From JBOGOC01 sp050747525 (GTDB lineage: Bacteria; Acidobacteriota; Polarisedimenticolia; JACPZX01; DASXTC01): 15,560 bases of DNA. This document shows positions 1-10,979 of the stretch, piece after piece. Made by a program: the position numbers and the translations under genes. The notes beneath the pieces were generated by a model. It had not been told where the DNA came from. It saw nothing but the letters and a program-made list of their open reading frames with translations, and made no database searches. The stretch lies in the NCBI GenBank assembly GCA_050747525.1, contig JBOGOC010000109.1, positions 1 to 15,560 of the forward strand. Direction: 5' to 3'. Numbering within the stretch: the stretch's first letter is position 1; each line of letters opens with the position of its first letter.

Positions 1-1
1 C

Positions 2-67
2 ATCATGACCGCCCAGCAGTGCCTGGACTACGGTATAATCGATCAGGTCATCGAGAAGCGGCAGTGA
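2..67 (+). CDS. clpP: ClpP protease subunit, C-terminal end (partial)
   Basis: Only the last 21 codons and a TGA stop are in the window. The peptide reads MTAQQCLDYGIIDQVIEKR near its end, which matches the usual ClpP C-terminus (a Met-Thr-Ala-x-x-Ala/Cys stretch followed by YGhIDxVI). ClpP is the barrel-shaped serine peptidase that degrades substrates unfolded by ClpX. The catalytic residues lie upstream of the window and cannot be checked. clpX follows after 39 bases, the usual pairing. The Gly-Ile-Ile stretch uses an ATA codon, odd in so GC-rich a gene, and this creates a TATAAT (see the promoter entry). Identification rests on the short tail plus the neighbouring clpX. Confidence 0.85.
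   Translation: MMTAQQCLDYGIIDQVIEKRQ
34..39 (+). promoter_or_regulatory. Possible -10 element (TATAAT) inside the clpP 3' end
   Basis: TATAAT lies 67 bases upstream of the clpX ATG and would give a leader of roughly 60 bases. No good -35 hexamer sits 16-18 bases upstream and there is no TGn extension, so this is a candidate only. The supporting oddity is the ATA isoleucine codon that makes the hexamer, where ATC is the rule in this sequence. Separate transcription of clpX from within or after clpP is known in other bacteria; its use here is inference. Confidence 0.3.
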
Positions 68-74
68 GCCGGAA

Positions 75-94
75 CCAACGGCACCGGCCGTTGG
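75..94 (+). promoter_or_regulatory. Perfect 8-bp hairpin overlapping the clpX ribosome binding site
   Basis: CCAACGGC (75-82) and GCCGTTGG (87-94) are exact reverse complements separated by a 4-base loop, ACCG. The clpX Shine-Dalgarno GGAGG is at 93-97, so the right arm of the stem contains its first two bases. There is no T-run after the stem, so it does not look like an intrinsic terminator. It could dampen clpX translation relative to clpP, mark an RNA-processing site, or protect a 3' end. The structure is visible; the function is inferred. Confidence 0.5.
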
Positions 95-106
95 AGGTTT
101 CCATCC

Positions 107-1344
<1,238 letters not shown>

Positions 1345-1345
<1 letters not shown>

Positions 1346-3768
1346 TGACTCAGACCTACAAGAACGACAGCCTCGAGACGCTGCCCATGGTCCCGCTGAG
1401 GGACGTGGTGGTCTTCCCGCACACCATGATCCCGTTCGTGGTGGGCCGCCGCAGCTCGCTGCTGGCCGTGGAGAACGCCCTCGCGCAGAACAAGAAGATC
1501 TTCCTGTCCACGCAGAAGGACGCGAAGGTCGACAACCCGAGCGCGGAGGACATCAACGCCATCGGCACGATCGCCAACATCATCCAGAGCCTCAAGCTGC
1601 CCAACGGCAACATCAAGCTGCTGGTGGAGGGCAACTTCCGCGGGCGCGTGCTGGAGATTCACGAGCAGGAGGGCTCGTTCTTCGCGCTGGTGAAGGTCAT
1701 CGAGCGCAAGACCGATGTCACCCCCGACCTCGAGCGGGAAATGCAGAAGGCGGTCTCGCTCTTCGAGAAGTACGTCAAGCTGAGCCCCAACCTGCCCTAC
1801 GAGACGATGATCTCCACCATCCGCGTCACGGAGCCGGGGCGGCTCACCGACACCATCTCGGCGCACCTGCAGATCGGCATCGAGGACAAGCAGCGCCTGC
1901 TGGAGACCTTCGAGCCCAAGGATCGCCTCGAGGTCATCATCGAGATCCTCGACAACGAGATCGAGAAGCTGCGCGTGGATCGCAAGATTCACCATCGCGT
2001 CAAGAAGCAGATGGAGAAGGCGCAGAAGGAGTACTACCTCTCCGAGAAGATGAAGGCCATTCAGCAGGAGCTGGGCCGCAAGGACGATCGCATCAACGAG
2101 GTGGAGGAGATCAAGCAGAAGATCGAAGAGGCCAAGATGCCCAAAGAGGCCAAGGAAAAGGCCATGCAGGAGCTCAAGCGCCTCGAGGTCATGCCTCCCA
2201 TCTCCGCCGAAGCGACCGTCTCGCGCAACTACCTCGAATGGCTGCTGGCGGTCCCCTGGAGCAAGCGGTCACGGGAGAACCGCGACATCACGCGTGCCGA
2301 GAAGATCCTCAACGAGGACCATCACGGGCTGGAGAAGATCAAGGAGCGCATCGTCGAGTTCCTGGCTGTGCGCAGCCTGGTGAAGAACCCCCGCGGCTCC
2401 ATCCTGTGCTTCGCCGGCCCTCCCGGGGTGGGCAAGACCTCCCTGGCGCAGTCCATCGCCAAGGCCACGGGGCGCCCCTTCGTGCGCCTGTCGCTGGGCG
2501 GCGTGCGCGACGAGGCGGAGATCCGCGGCCACCGGCGCACCTACATCGGGGCGTTCCCCGGCCAGATCATCCAGCTCATGAAGAAGGCCGGCGCCAGGAA
2601 CCCCGTGTTCCTGCTGGACGAGGTGGACAAGATGTCCATGGACTTCCGTGGAGATCCCTCGGCGGCGCTGCTGGAGGTGCTGGACCCCGAGCAGAACGCC
2701 ACCTTCGTGGACCATTATCTGGACACGGAGTTCGACCTCTCCCAGGTGATGTTCATCGCCACCGCCAACGTGCTGCACACCGTGCCGCCCGCCCTGAAGG
2801 ACCGCATGGAGGTCCTGAGGCTGGCCGGGTACACGCTCAACGAGAAGCTCAACATCGCCCAGCGCTTCCTGGTGCCCAAGCAGCTCAAGGCCCACGGGCT
2901 CGACCCGGAGAAGATCAAGTTCGAAGATCTCACCGTGCGCGACACCATCGAAAAGTACACGCGCGAGGCCGGCGTGAGGAGTCTGGAGCGCGAGATTGCA
3001 TCAATCTGCCGCAAGCTGGCCCGCCGCGTGGTGAGGGAAGGCCCCGGGGTGGAGCTGACGGTGAGCCCCGAGACGCTGTCCGACTACCTCGGTGTCCCCA
3101 AGTTCCGCCCGAAGGAGACCGAGAAGAAGAACGAGATCGGCGTGGCCGTCGGGCTGGCCTGGACCGAGGTGGGCGGCGAGATCCTCACCATCGAGGCCAC
3201 CCAGATGAAGGGGAAGGGCAAGCTCACCCTGACCGGGAAGCTGGGCGACGTCATGCAGGAGTCGGCCCACGCCGCGCTGTCCTGGGTGCGCGGCCGCGCG
3301 GAAGAGTTGGGGATCGACCCCGACTTCCACCGCAAGCTGGACATCCACATTCACATACCCGAGGGAGCGATTCCCAAGGACGGCCCTTCGGCAGGCATCA
3401 CCATGACCACCGCGCTGGTGTCGCTGCTCACCCGAATTCCGGCGCGCGGAGACATCGCCATGACCGGCGAGGTCACGCTGCGCGGCAAGGTGCTGCCCAT
3501 CGGCGGGCTGAAGGAGAAGGTGCTCGCGGCCCATCGCTTCGGGATCCGCACCATCGTGATCCCCAAGGACAACGAGAAGGACCTGGCCGACGTCCCGCCC
3601 GAGGTCCAGAGCGAGCTCAACTTCAAGCTTGTCGAGACCATGGACGAAGTGCTGAGGATCGCCCTGGCGCGGAACCCCGCGACGGGAGCGGTCCAGGAAG
3701 AGTTTCAGGACAAGGCGATCGGCGCCAAGACGCCGGCGGATACTCCGGACCGCCCGATAGCTCATTGA
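1345..3768 (+). CDS. lon: Lon protease (LonA type)
   Basis: Lon is a soluble ATP-dependent serine protease that removes misfolded and short-lived regulatory proteins. At 807 residues it has the usual LonA length. The N-terminal LON substrate domain begins around MVPLRDVVVFPHTMIPF (15-31). A charged coiled-coil region covers about 205-290. The AAA+ module has Walker A GPPGVGKT (358-365) and Walker B VFLLDEVDK (421-429). The protease domain has Ser682 in PKDGPSAG and Lys725 in GGLKEK, spaced 43 residues apart like Ser679/Lys722 of E. coli Lon. There are no transmembrane segments, which excludes LonB. The start overlaps the clpX stop by one base (TGATG). No strong Shine-Dalgarno is seen, so coupling to clpX is likely. 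The C-terminal 25 or so residues form a loose polar tail. Confidence 0.98.
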
Positions 3769-4356
3769 ACGGTCCCCGTCTCGGTTCCTGCCGCCCTTCG
3801 ACTCTAGCCGTCCTTTGAGAATCACGGATTGCCGATTCGTTGCAGGCGCGAGCCGCAGCACGGAATATCCGCGCGGCGGTCTGCCCGAGGTGGCCTTCCT
3901 GGGAAGGTCGAACGTCGGGAAGTCGAGCCTGCTGAACAAGCTGGTGGGACGGCGTCTCGCCCGCGTGAGCGGGACGCCCGGCCGCACGCAGCAGGCGCAT
4001 TTCTACATCGTCAATGAAGGGCTTTTGCTGGTGGACCTGCCCGGCTACGGCTACGCGCGCGCCCCGGCACGCGTGAGGTCGGAACTGGCGTCGATCATCG
4101 AAGCCTACCTGGAGGCTCCCCGGCCGCTGGCTCTTGCGGTTCTGATCGTGGACGCGCGCCACGACCCGACCGAGCAGGATCTGGGGATGAACGCATGGAT
4201 CCGATCACGCGGCCTGCCGGTGCAGGTCGTCAGCACGAAGGTGGACAAGCTCTCGCGGCAGCAGCGTCGGCGTTCCCTGGACGCCACCCAGCGCCTCATG
4301 CAGCGGGACAACATCATTCCGTTCTCCAGTGAGACTGGGGAAGGCAAGAGGGAACT

Positions 4357-6024
<1,668 letters not shown>

Positions 6025-6039
6025 AGCTCAGCATGTTTC

Positions 6040-6048
6040 TGCTATAAT
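6040..6048 (+). promoter_or_regulatory. Extended -10 promoter for rpmE-prfA-prmC-moeA
   Basis: TGCTATAAT is a perfect extended -10 (TGnTATAAT) in the 51-base gap between rho and rpmE, an AT-rich island in GC-rich surroundings. A weak CTGAAG at 6021-6026 sits 16 bases upstream as a possible -35; extended -10 promoters tolerate a poor -35. Transcription would start near 6052-6056, leaving a short leader that contains GAGGAGG (6061-6067) eight bases before the rpmE ATG. It probably provides expression of L31 and the release-factor genes independent of rho. Confidence 0.7.
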
Positions 6049-6075
6049 GCAGGGTTTCCCGAGGAGGCCAAGTTC

Positions 6076-6297
6076 ATGAAACCCGGTATCCATCCCGAGT
6101 ACCAGGACGTCACGGTCCATTGCGCCTGCGGAGAGCAGTGGGTCACCCGCTCGACGAGGAAAGAGCTGCGCCTGGAGATCTGCTCCAAGTGCCACCCCTT
6201 CTTCACGGGCAAGCAGAAGCTCATCGACACTGCGGGCCGCGTCGAGAAGTTCAACCGCCGTTACAAGCGCAAGACCGAACCCGCGCCCGCCAGGTAA
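6076..6297 (+). CDS. rpmE: 50S ribosomal protein L31 (zinc-binding type)
   Basis: L31 is a small protein of the large subunit that contacts the small subunit across the ribosome. The 73 residues match the family. Cys16, Cys18, Cys36 and Cys39 (CAC and CSKC) form the zinc site of the C+ form, and CSKCHPFFTGKQ followed by GRVEKFNRRY is the L31 signature. The start is an ATG with an excellent Shine-Dalgarno, GAGGAGG, eight bases upstream, the strongest in the window, as expected for a ribosomal protein. It is the only gene here that ends in TAA. prfA begins six bases after the stop. No zinc-free L31 paralogue is present in the window. Confidence 0.97.
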   Translation: MKPGIHPEYQDVTVHCACGEQWVTRSTRKELRLEICSKCHPFFTGKQKLIDTAGRVEKFNRRYKRKTEPAPAR

Positions 6298-6303
6298 CTT
6301 CAA

Positions 6304-7383
6304 TTGCTCGAAAAGCTCACGGCGCTCGAGAGGCGCTATGAGGAACTGGGGCGCCTCATCGCCGATCCGGCGGTGCTGGCCGATCCCCCGACCTACCGAT
6401 CTCACGCCCGCGCCTTCAGCGAGCTGGAGGAGATCGTCGCGGTCTTCCGCGACTATCGCCGCACGCTGAAGGAGCTGGAAGAGGCGCGTGACCTGGCTCG
6501 CCCCGGGACGGGTGGAGACGCCTCGATGCTGGAGATGGCGCGCGAGGAGATGGGGCGCCTCGAGCACGCGCGCACCGACCTGGAGGCCAGGCTCAAGGTG
6601 CTGCTCGTGCCCAAGGATCCCAACGACGAGAAGAGCGTCATCCTGGAGGTGCGAGCCGGCACGGGGGGCGAGGAGGCCGCGCTGTTTGCCGCGGAGATCT
6701 TCCGCATGTACACGCGCTACGCCGAGAAGCGCGGGTGGAAGGTGGATGTGATGGACCTGAGCCGCTCCGAGTCGGGCGGCCTGCGGGAGGTGATCGCCGC
6801 GGTCGAGGGGCGGGGGGCGTACAGCCGCCTCAAGTACGAGAGCGGCGTCCATCGCGTGCAGCGGGTGCCGGTGACCGAGTCCGCGGGCCGCATCCACACC
6901 TCGGCCGTCACCGTGGCCGTGCTCCCCGAGGCCGAGGAGGTGGAGGTCAAGGTGGACGACAAGGACATCCGCATCGATCGCTTCTGCTCCTCCGGCCCGG
7001 GCGGCCAGTCGGTGAACACGACCTACTCCGCGGTGAGGCTCACCCACATCCCCACCGGGCTCGTGGTGTCGTGCCAGGACGAGAAGTCGCAGCACAAGAA
7101 CCTGGCCAAGGCCATGCGCGTGCTGCGCTCGCGCCTGTACGACATTGCCCGCCATGAGCAGGACAAGGAGCGCGCGGCCACCCGCCGCGAGATGGTGGGC
7201 ACCGGCGATCGCAGCGAGAAGATCCGCACCTACAACTTTCCCCAGGGGCGCGTCTCGGATCACCGCATCAAGGTGACCATCCATCAGCTCCAGAACTTCC
7301 TGGAAGGCGACATGGAAGAGATGCTGGACGCGCTCACCACCCACTACCTCGCCGAGAAGCTCAAGGAAGAGATCAAAGTCTGA
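6304..7383 (+). CDS. prfA: Peptide chain release factor 1
   Basis: RF1 releases finished proteins at UAA and UAG codons. The 359 residues match the family. The tripeptide PVT (189-191), in the RVQRVPVTESAGRIH context, is the RF1-type P(A/V)T anticodon-like motif; RF2 would have SPF. The GGQ (233-235) lies in SSGPGGQSVNTT and reaches the peptidyl-transferase centre. The start is TTG at 6304, with only AGG at 6292-6294 as a weak ribosome binding site; the N-terminus aligns well by eye with RF1 proteins and no ATG upstream is in frame. The TGA stop overlaps the prmC ATG by one base. The gene itself ends in UGA, which RF1 does not read. Confidence 0.97.
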   Translation: MLEKLTALERRYEELGRLIADPAVLADPPTYRSHARAFSELEEIVAVFRDYRRTLKELEEARDLARPGTGGDASMLEMAREEMGRLEHARTDLEARLKVLLVPKDPNDEKSVILEVRAGTGGEEAALFAAEIFRMYTRYAEKRGWKVDVMDLSRSESGGLREVIAAVEGRGAYSRLKYESGVHRVQRVPVTESAGRIHTSAVTVAVLPEAEEVEVKVDDKDIRIDRFCSSGPGGQSVNTTYSAVRLTHIPTGLVVSCQDEKSQHKNLAKAMRVLRSRLYDIARHEQDKERAATRREMVGTGDRSEKIRTYNFPQGRVSDHRIKVTIHQLQNFLEGDMEEMLDALTTHYLAEKLKEEIKV

Positions 7384-8288
7384 TGCCGCCGTCCCCGCTC
7401 GCCGCGCTGCTGTCCGAAGGGATCGCGCGGCTGCAGGCGGCCGGCATCGAGTCCTCCAGGCTGGACGCCGAGCTGCTGCTGGCGCACGTCCTGGGCGTGG
7501 AGCGCGGCCGTCTGGCGCTGAGGCTGGCGGCTCCGGGCGGCGAGGGCGTTCTCGACGATCCAGGGCGCGCCGCCTACCTGGCCCTGATCGACCGCCGCTG
7601 CCGGCACGAGCCGGTGGCCTACCTGACCGGGCGGCGGGAGTTCTGGTCCCTCGATCTTCAGGTCTCTCCGGGTGTGCTGGTGCCGCGTCCCGACACCGAG
7701 CTGGTGGTGGAGGTGGCGCTGCGCGCCCTGCCCGCGGCCGTCCCCGCCAGGGTGCTGGACGTGGGAACGGGCTCGGGGGCCATCGCCATCGCCCTGGCGG
7801 TGGAGCGCCCCCGGGCGTGGGTGACCGCCATCGATCTGTCGCCCGAGGCGCTGGCCATCGCCCGCGCGAACGCGCGCCGGCACGGGGTGAGCGGCCGCGT
7901 CGCCTTCGCACGCATGGATCTGGCCTCCGGGCTGGCCCTCCCGCACCCCGGCCTGGGCCTCGATCTGGTGGCCGCCAATCCCCCCTACATCGCGCTGAGC
8001 GAACGCGAAGACCTCATGCCCGAGGTCAGAGACCACGAGCCATCCGCCGCGCTGTTCGGCGGCCCCACGGGGATGGACATCGTCGAGCGCCTCATCCCTG
8101 AAGCCTCCCGGTTGCTGCGCCCGGGGGGCTGGCTGGTGCTCGAGTGCGCCGCCCCGCGTGCCCATGCCGTCGCGGATCTGCTGCGGTCGGGCGGGGTGTG
8201 GCACGATGTCGCCCTGCACGACGATCTCTCGGGCCTGCCACGGGTGGCGGCAGCACGTAGAGCGGGCGATCAGGGGAGCGCCGCATGA
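7383..8288 (+). CDS. prmC: Release factor glutamine methyltransferase PrmC (HemK)
   Basis: PrmC transfers a methyl group from S-adenosylmethionine to the glutamine of the GGQ motif in release factors, raising their activity; here the adjacent prfA product (Gln235) is the expected substrate. The 301 residues include the N-terminal helical substrate-binding part, TGRREFW (82-88) and PRPDTE (101-106). The SAM-binding motif I is LDVGTGSGAIA (125-135), and the catalytic NPPY is at 199-202. All expected motifs are present. The ATG overlaps the prfA stop (TGATG), with AAGGAAGAGA about ten bases upstream. The last codon and stop overlap the moeA ATG by four bases (ATGA). The final 12 residues or so are poorly conserved-looking. 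Confidence 0.96.
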   Translation: MPPSPLAALLSEGIARLQAAGIESSRLDAELLLAHVLGVERGRLALRLAAPGGEGVLDDPGRAAYLALIDRRCRHEPVAYLTGRREFWSLDLQVSPGVLVPRPDTELVVEVALRALPAAVPARVLDVGTGSGAIAIALAVERPRAWVTAIDLSPEALAIARANARRHGVSGRVAFARMDLASGLALPHPGLGLDLVAANPPYIALSEREDLMPEVRDHEPSAALFGGPTGMDIVERLIPEASRLLRPGGWLVLECAAPRAHAVADLLRSGGVWHDVALHDDLSGLPRVAAARRAGDQGSAA

Positions 8289-9514
8289 TTACAGTCGACG
8301 AGGCCCTGGAGCGGGTGGCGCAGGCCGCACGGAAGGCCGGCCCTCTGGAAGCGGAGCCGATCGGCCTCGCTCAGGTGCGCGGGCGGGTGCTGCGCGAGCG
8401 GATCGTGGCCGACCGGGATCTTCCTCCCTTCACGCGGTCGGCGATGGATGGATTCGCCCTGAGGTCCTCCGACACCCGCGGCGCTCCGGTCGAGCTGGAG
8501 GTGATCGAGGAGATCCCGGCAGGCCGCAGCCCCCTGAAACCCGTGGGCCCCGGCCAGGCGAGCCGCATCATGACGGGGGCCATGATCCCGGCCGGCGCCG
8601 ACGCCGTGCAGATGGTGGAGAAGACCGGGCCGGCGGGGGCCCGCGTGAGGATCCTGGAGGCGGTCTCCGCGGGCGAGCACGTGCGCCGGGCAGGAGAAGA
8701 CCTGAGGGCGGGCTCGGTGCTGCTGGAGCCGGGGACGCTGCTGGGTGCGGCCGGAGTCGCGCTGCTCGCCTCGTGCGGACGGACCACGGTGAGTGTCGCG
8801 CGCCGTCCGCGGGTGGCCATCCTCCCCACCGGCGACGAGCTGGTCCCGCCCGACGCGCAGCCCGGGCCCTCGCAGATACGCGAGAGCAACGGCCAGGCCC
8901 TGGCCGCCCTGGTGGACGAGGCCGGCGCCGTCGGCCGCCAGCTCCCGATCGTGGCCGACCGGCTCGATGCGCTTCGCGAGGCGGTGAGCACCGCGCTACG
9001 CGAGGACGACGTCGTGCTGGTGTCCGGCGGCGTCTCCATGGGGGCCTACGATCTGGTCCCCGAGGCTCTGCAGCACGCCGGCTGTCAGGTGATGTTCAGC
9101 CGCGTGGCCATCCAGCCGGGGAAGCCTCTGGTGTTCGGAACCGCGGGGGCCGAAGGGCGCACCCTGGTGTTCGGCCTGCCCGGCAATCCCGTCTCCACGA
9201 TGGTGGATTTCCTGGTCTTCGCTCGCCCCGCCCTCCGGCTGCTCATGGGGGCTGCCCGGTGGAGGAACCGGCACGTGACGGCGCGGCTCGGCTCGCCCCT
9301 GACGCGGCGTGCGGGACGTCAGGCCTGGCTGCCGGCGACTCTGCGCCACGAGGAGGGAGGGCTGGTGGCGGATCTCGTCCCCTCGATGGGCTCGGCCGAT
9401 CTGGTGGCCCTGTCACGGGCCGACGCGCTGGTGATCCTTCCCGCCACGTCGCAGGAGGTCCCCGCGGGGCTCAGCGTGCAGGCGCTCCTGCTGCGTGACG
9501 TGGCGCCTTCGTGA
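8285..9514 (+). CDS. moeA: Molybdopterin molybdenumtransferase MoeA
   Basis: MoeA inserts molybdate into adenylylated molybdopterin, the last step of molybdenum cofactor synthesis. The 409 residues match the family. SAMDGFA (52-58) includes Asp55. RIMTGAMIPAGADAV (94-108), AGEDL (136-140), PTGDEL (181-186), SGGVSMGAYD (247-256), QPGKP (277-281) and GLPGNPVS (297-304) are the conserved MoeA motifs, with the acidic and proline residues needed for metal insertion. The start overlaps prmC by four bases and has AGGGGAG at 8272-8278, six bases upstream. No other cofactor gene (moaA, mogA, moaC) lies in the window. The last 44 bases overlap the convergent glycosyltransferase gene. Duplicate moeA copies are common, so specialisation (for example tungsten) cannot be excluded. 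Confidence 0.95.
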   Translation: MITVDEALERVAQAARKAGPLEAEPIGLAQVRGRVLRERIVADRDLPPFTRSAMDGFALRSSDTRGAPVELEVIEEIPAGRSPLKPVGPGQASRIMTGAMIPAGADAVQMVEKTGPAGARVRILEAVSAGEHVRRAGEDLRAGSVLLEPGTLLGAAGVALLASCGRTTVSVARRPRVAILPTGDELVPPDAQPGPSQIRESNGQALAALVDEAGAVGRQLPIVADRLDALREAVSTALREDDVVLVSGGVSMGAYDLVPEALQHAGCQVMFSRVAIQPGKPLVFGTAGAEGRTLVFGLPGNPVSTMVDFLVFARPALRLLMGAARWRNRHVTARLGSPLTRRAGRQAWLPATLRHEEGGLVADLVPSMGSADLVALSRADALVILPATSQEVPAGLSVQALLLRDVAPS

Positions 9515-10979
9515 GGAGGGGAGAAAGCCCCTGGGCCACGGTCAGCAGCGTGACGTGCACGAAGCCTCCCGCGAACAGTGCCAGGAACGGAAGGGTGGCC
9601 CATCGGCCGGCGGCCAGCTCCTGAGCCACCGTCACGCAGAAGAAAGCCGCGAAGCCCCCCTCCAGAAGGACGATGGGGGAGATGCCGGACCGATAGGAGG
9701 CCGGAAGAGCCGGCCCATCGGGCCGCGGGCTCCCTTCCTTGGGTGTGCGGTGAAACGGGGATTGCCGTCCGGTCAGCCCGTCCAGCACGGCCAGTGCGTT
9801 GTTGAGGCTCAACCCCATCCCGATCGCCATCACGACCGGCAGCGACACGAGAGCGTGCAACCAGTCGCGCCGCAGGCGCCGCTGGGCCACCGCGCAGAAG
9901 GCCATGAACGAGCCGGTTCCCGCCAGCAGCAGGGGGAGATCCAGCGCCAGGTAGGTCCAGGGGAGCTCCGCCCGGGCCCTCAGCGCGGGCACGATGAGCG
10001 CCGCGAGCAGGGCGGTGAGCAGCCAGGGGAGGTTGTTGGTCAAATGAAAGGCGGCCTCCAGCTTCACACCCGCGGGGAGCGGCGCGCGCATCAGGCGCGG
10101 CATCAGCTTGAGGGCGGTCTGGACGGACCCCTTCGCCCATCGTCGCTGCTGGGAGCGCAGAGCGTCGAGGCACGCGGGCAGCTCGGCCGGGACCTCCACC
10201 TCGTCGAGGTAGTCGAACCGCCAGCCCGCGAGCTGGGCGCGATAGGAGAGATCGAGGTCTTCGGTGAGCGTGTCCGATTGCCATCCACCGGCCTGCTCGA
10301 TGCACTCCCGGCGGAACACGCCGGCCGTGCCGTTGAAGTTGAGGAAGCGCCCGGCCAGCCGGCGCGCTCCGTGCTCCACAACGAAGTGCCCGTCCAGGAG
10401 CAGGGCCTGGGCGCGGGTGAGCCAGGACGCATCCCTGTTCAGATGCCCCCAGCGCGCCTGCACCAGCCCGGTGCGCGAGTCGCCGCCCGCCATCAGCCGC
10501 GGCACGCACCGGAGAAGGAAGTCGGGCAGAGGAGCGAAGTCGGCATCGAAGATGGCGATCACCTCGCCGCGGGCCCGAGGCAGCGCGTGCGCCAGCGCGC
10601 CCGCCTTGTAGCCGTCGCGCGAGCCGCGCACGACGTGATGGATGTCGTACCCGCGCGCGCGATACGATGCCACCGCGTGCGCCGCGATCGCTTGGGTCTC
10701 GTCGGTGGAGTCGTCCAGGACCTGGATCTCGAGGCGTCCTTCCGGGTAGCGCAGCGCGCAGGCGGCGTCGATCAGCCGGCGCGCCACGCGCCGCTCGTTG
10801 TACACGGGAAGCTGCACCGTCACCACCGGCCATCCGTCCGGGCCGGCGGGAGGCGCCGTCCCGGAGAGATCGGCCGATGAGCCGCGGCGGGTCAGATACA
10901 CCCACGCCAGCCACAGGCGGTGCACCCCATAGAGGGACAGAAGCGACAGCACCGCGAAGTACGACACCTGAAGAGCCAT
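9471..10979 (-). CDS. Membrane glycosyltransferase family 2, processive (cellulose/mannan synthase-like)
   Basis: This is a polytopic transferase of 502 residues from the chosen start. An N-terminal membrane segment (about 5-29) precedes a cytosolic GT-A domain with PVYNE (58-62), LDDSTDE (88-94), DADF (145-148), FNGTAGVFR (215-223), TED (239-241) and QQRRW (277-281). The D, D, D, QxxRW set marks processive beta-glycan synthases. RTPK (411-414) and four or more hydrophobic segments follow (about 315-333, 345-363, 376-395, 436-452 and 462-484). The sugar and product cannot be read from sequence; CslA-like mannan and related bacterial polymers are possible. The ATG at 10979 has GGAGG four bases upstream. 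Another ATG at 10994 would add five residues and has AGGA nine bases upstream. Its 3' end overlaps moeA on the opposite strand. Confidence 0.88.
   Translation of the reverse strand: MALQVSYFAVLSLLSLYGVHRLWLAWVYLTRRGSSADLSGTAPPAGPDGWPVVTVQLPVYNERRVARRLIDAACALRYPEGRLEIQVLDDSTDETQAIAAHAVASYRARGYDIHHVVRGSRDGYKAGALAHALPRARGEVIAIFDADFAPLPDFLLRCVPRLMAGGDSRTGLVQARWGHLNRDASWLTRAQALLLDGHFVVEHGARRLAGRFLNFNGTAGVFRRECIEQAGGWQSDTLTEDLDLSYRAQLAGWRFDYLDEVEVPAELPACLDALRSQQRRWAKGSVQTALKLMPRLMRAPLPAGVKLEAAFHLTNNLPWLLTALLAALIVPALRARAELPWTYLALDLPLLLAGTGSFMAFCAVAQRRLRRDWLHALVSLPVVMAIGMGLSLNNALAVLDGLTGRQSPFHRTPKEGSPRPDGPALPASYRSGISPIVLLEGGFAAFFCVTVAQELAAGRWATLPFLALFAGGFVHVTLLTVAQGLSPLLTKAPRHAAGAPAR

Noticed and set aside
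9517..9532. Small hairpin (AGGGG / CCCCT) just after moeA as a terminator
   Set aside because: The stem is only 5 bp, there is no T-run on either strand, and it lies inside the GT2 coding region. No intrinsic terminator is visible anywhere in the window.
9801..9813. Palindrome GTTGAG-G-CTCAAC inside the GT2 gene
   Set aside because: It is a single copy within a conserved coding segment and has no promoter near it, so it is not a convincing operator.
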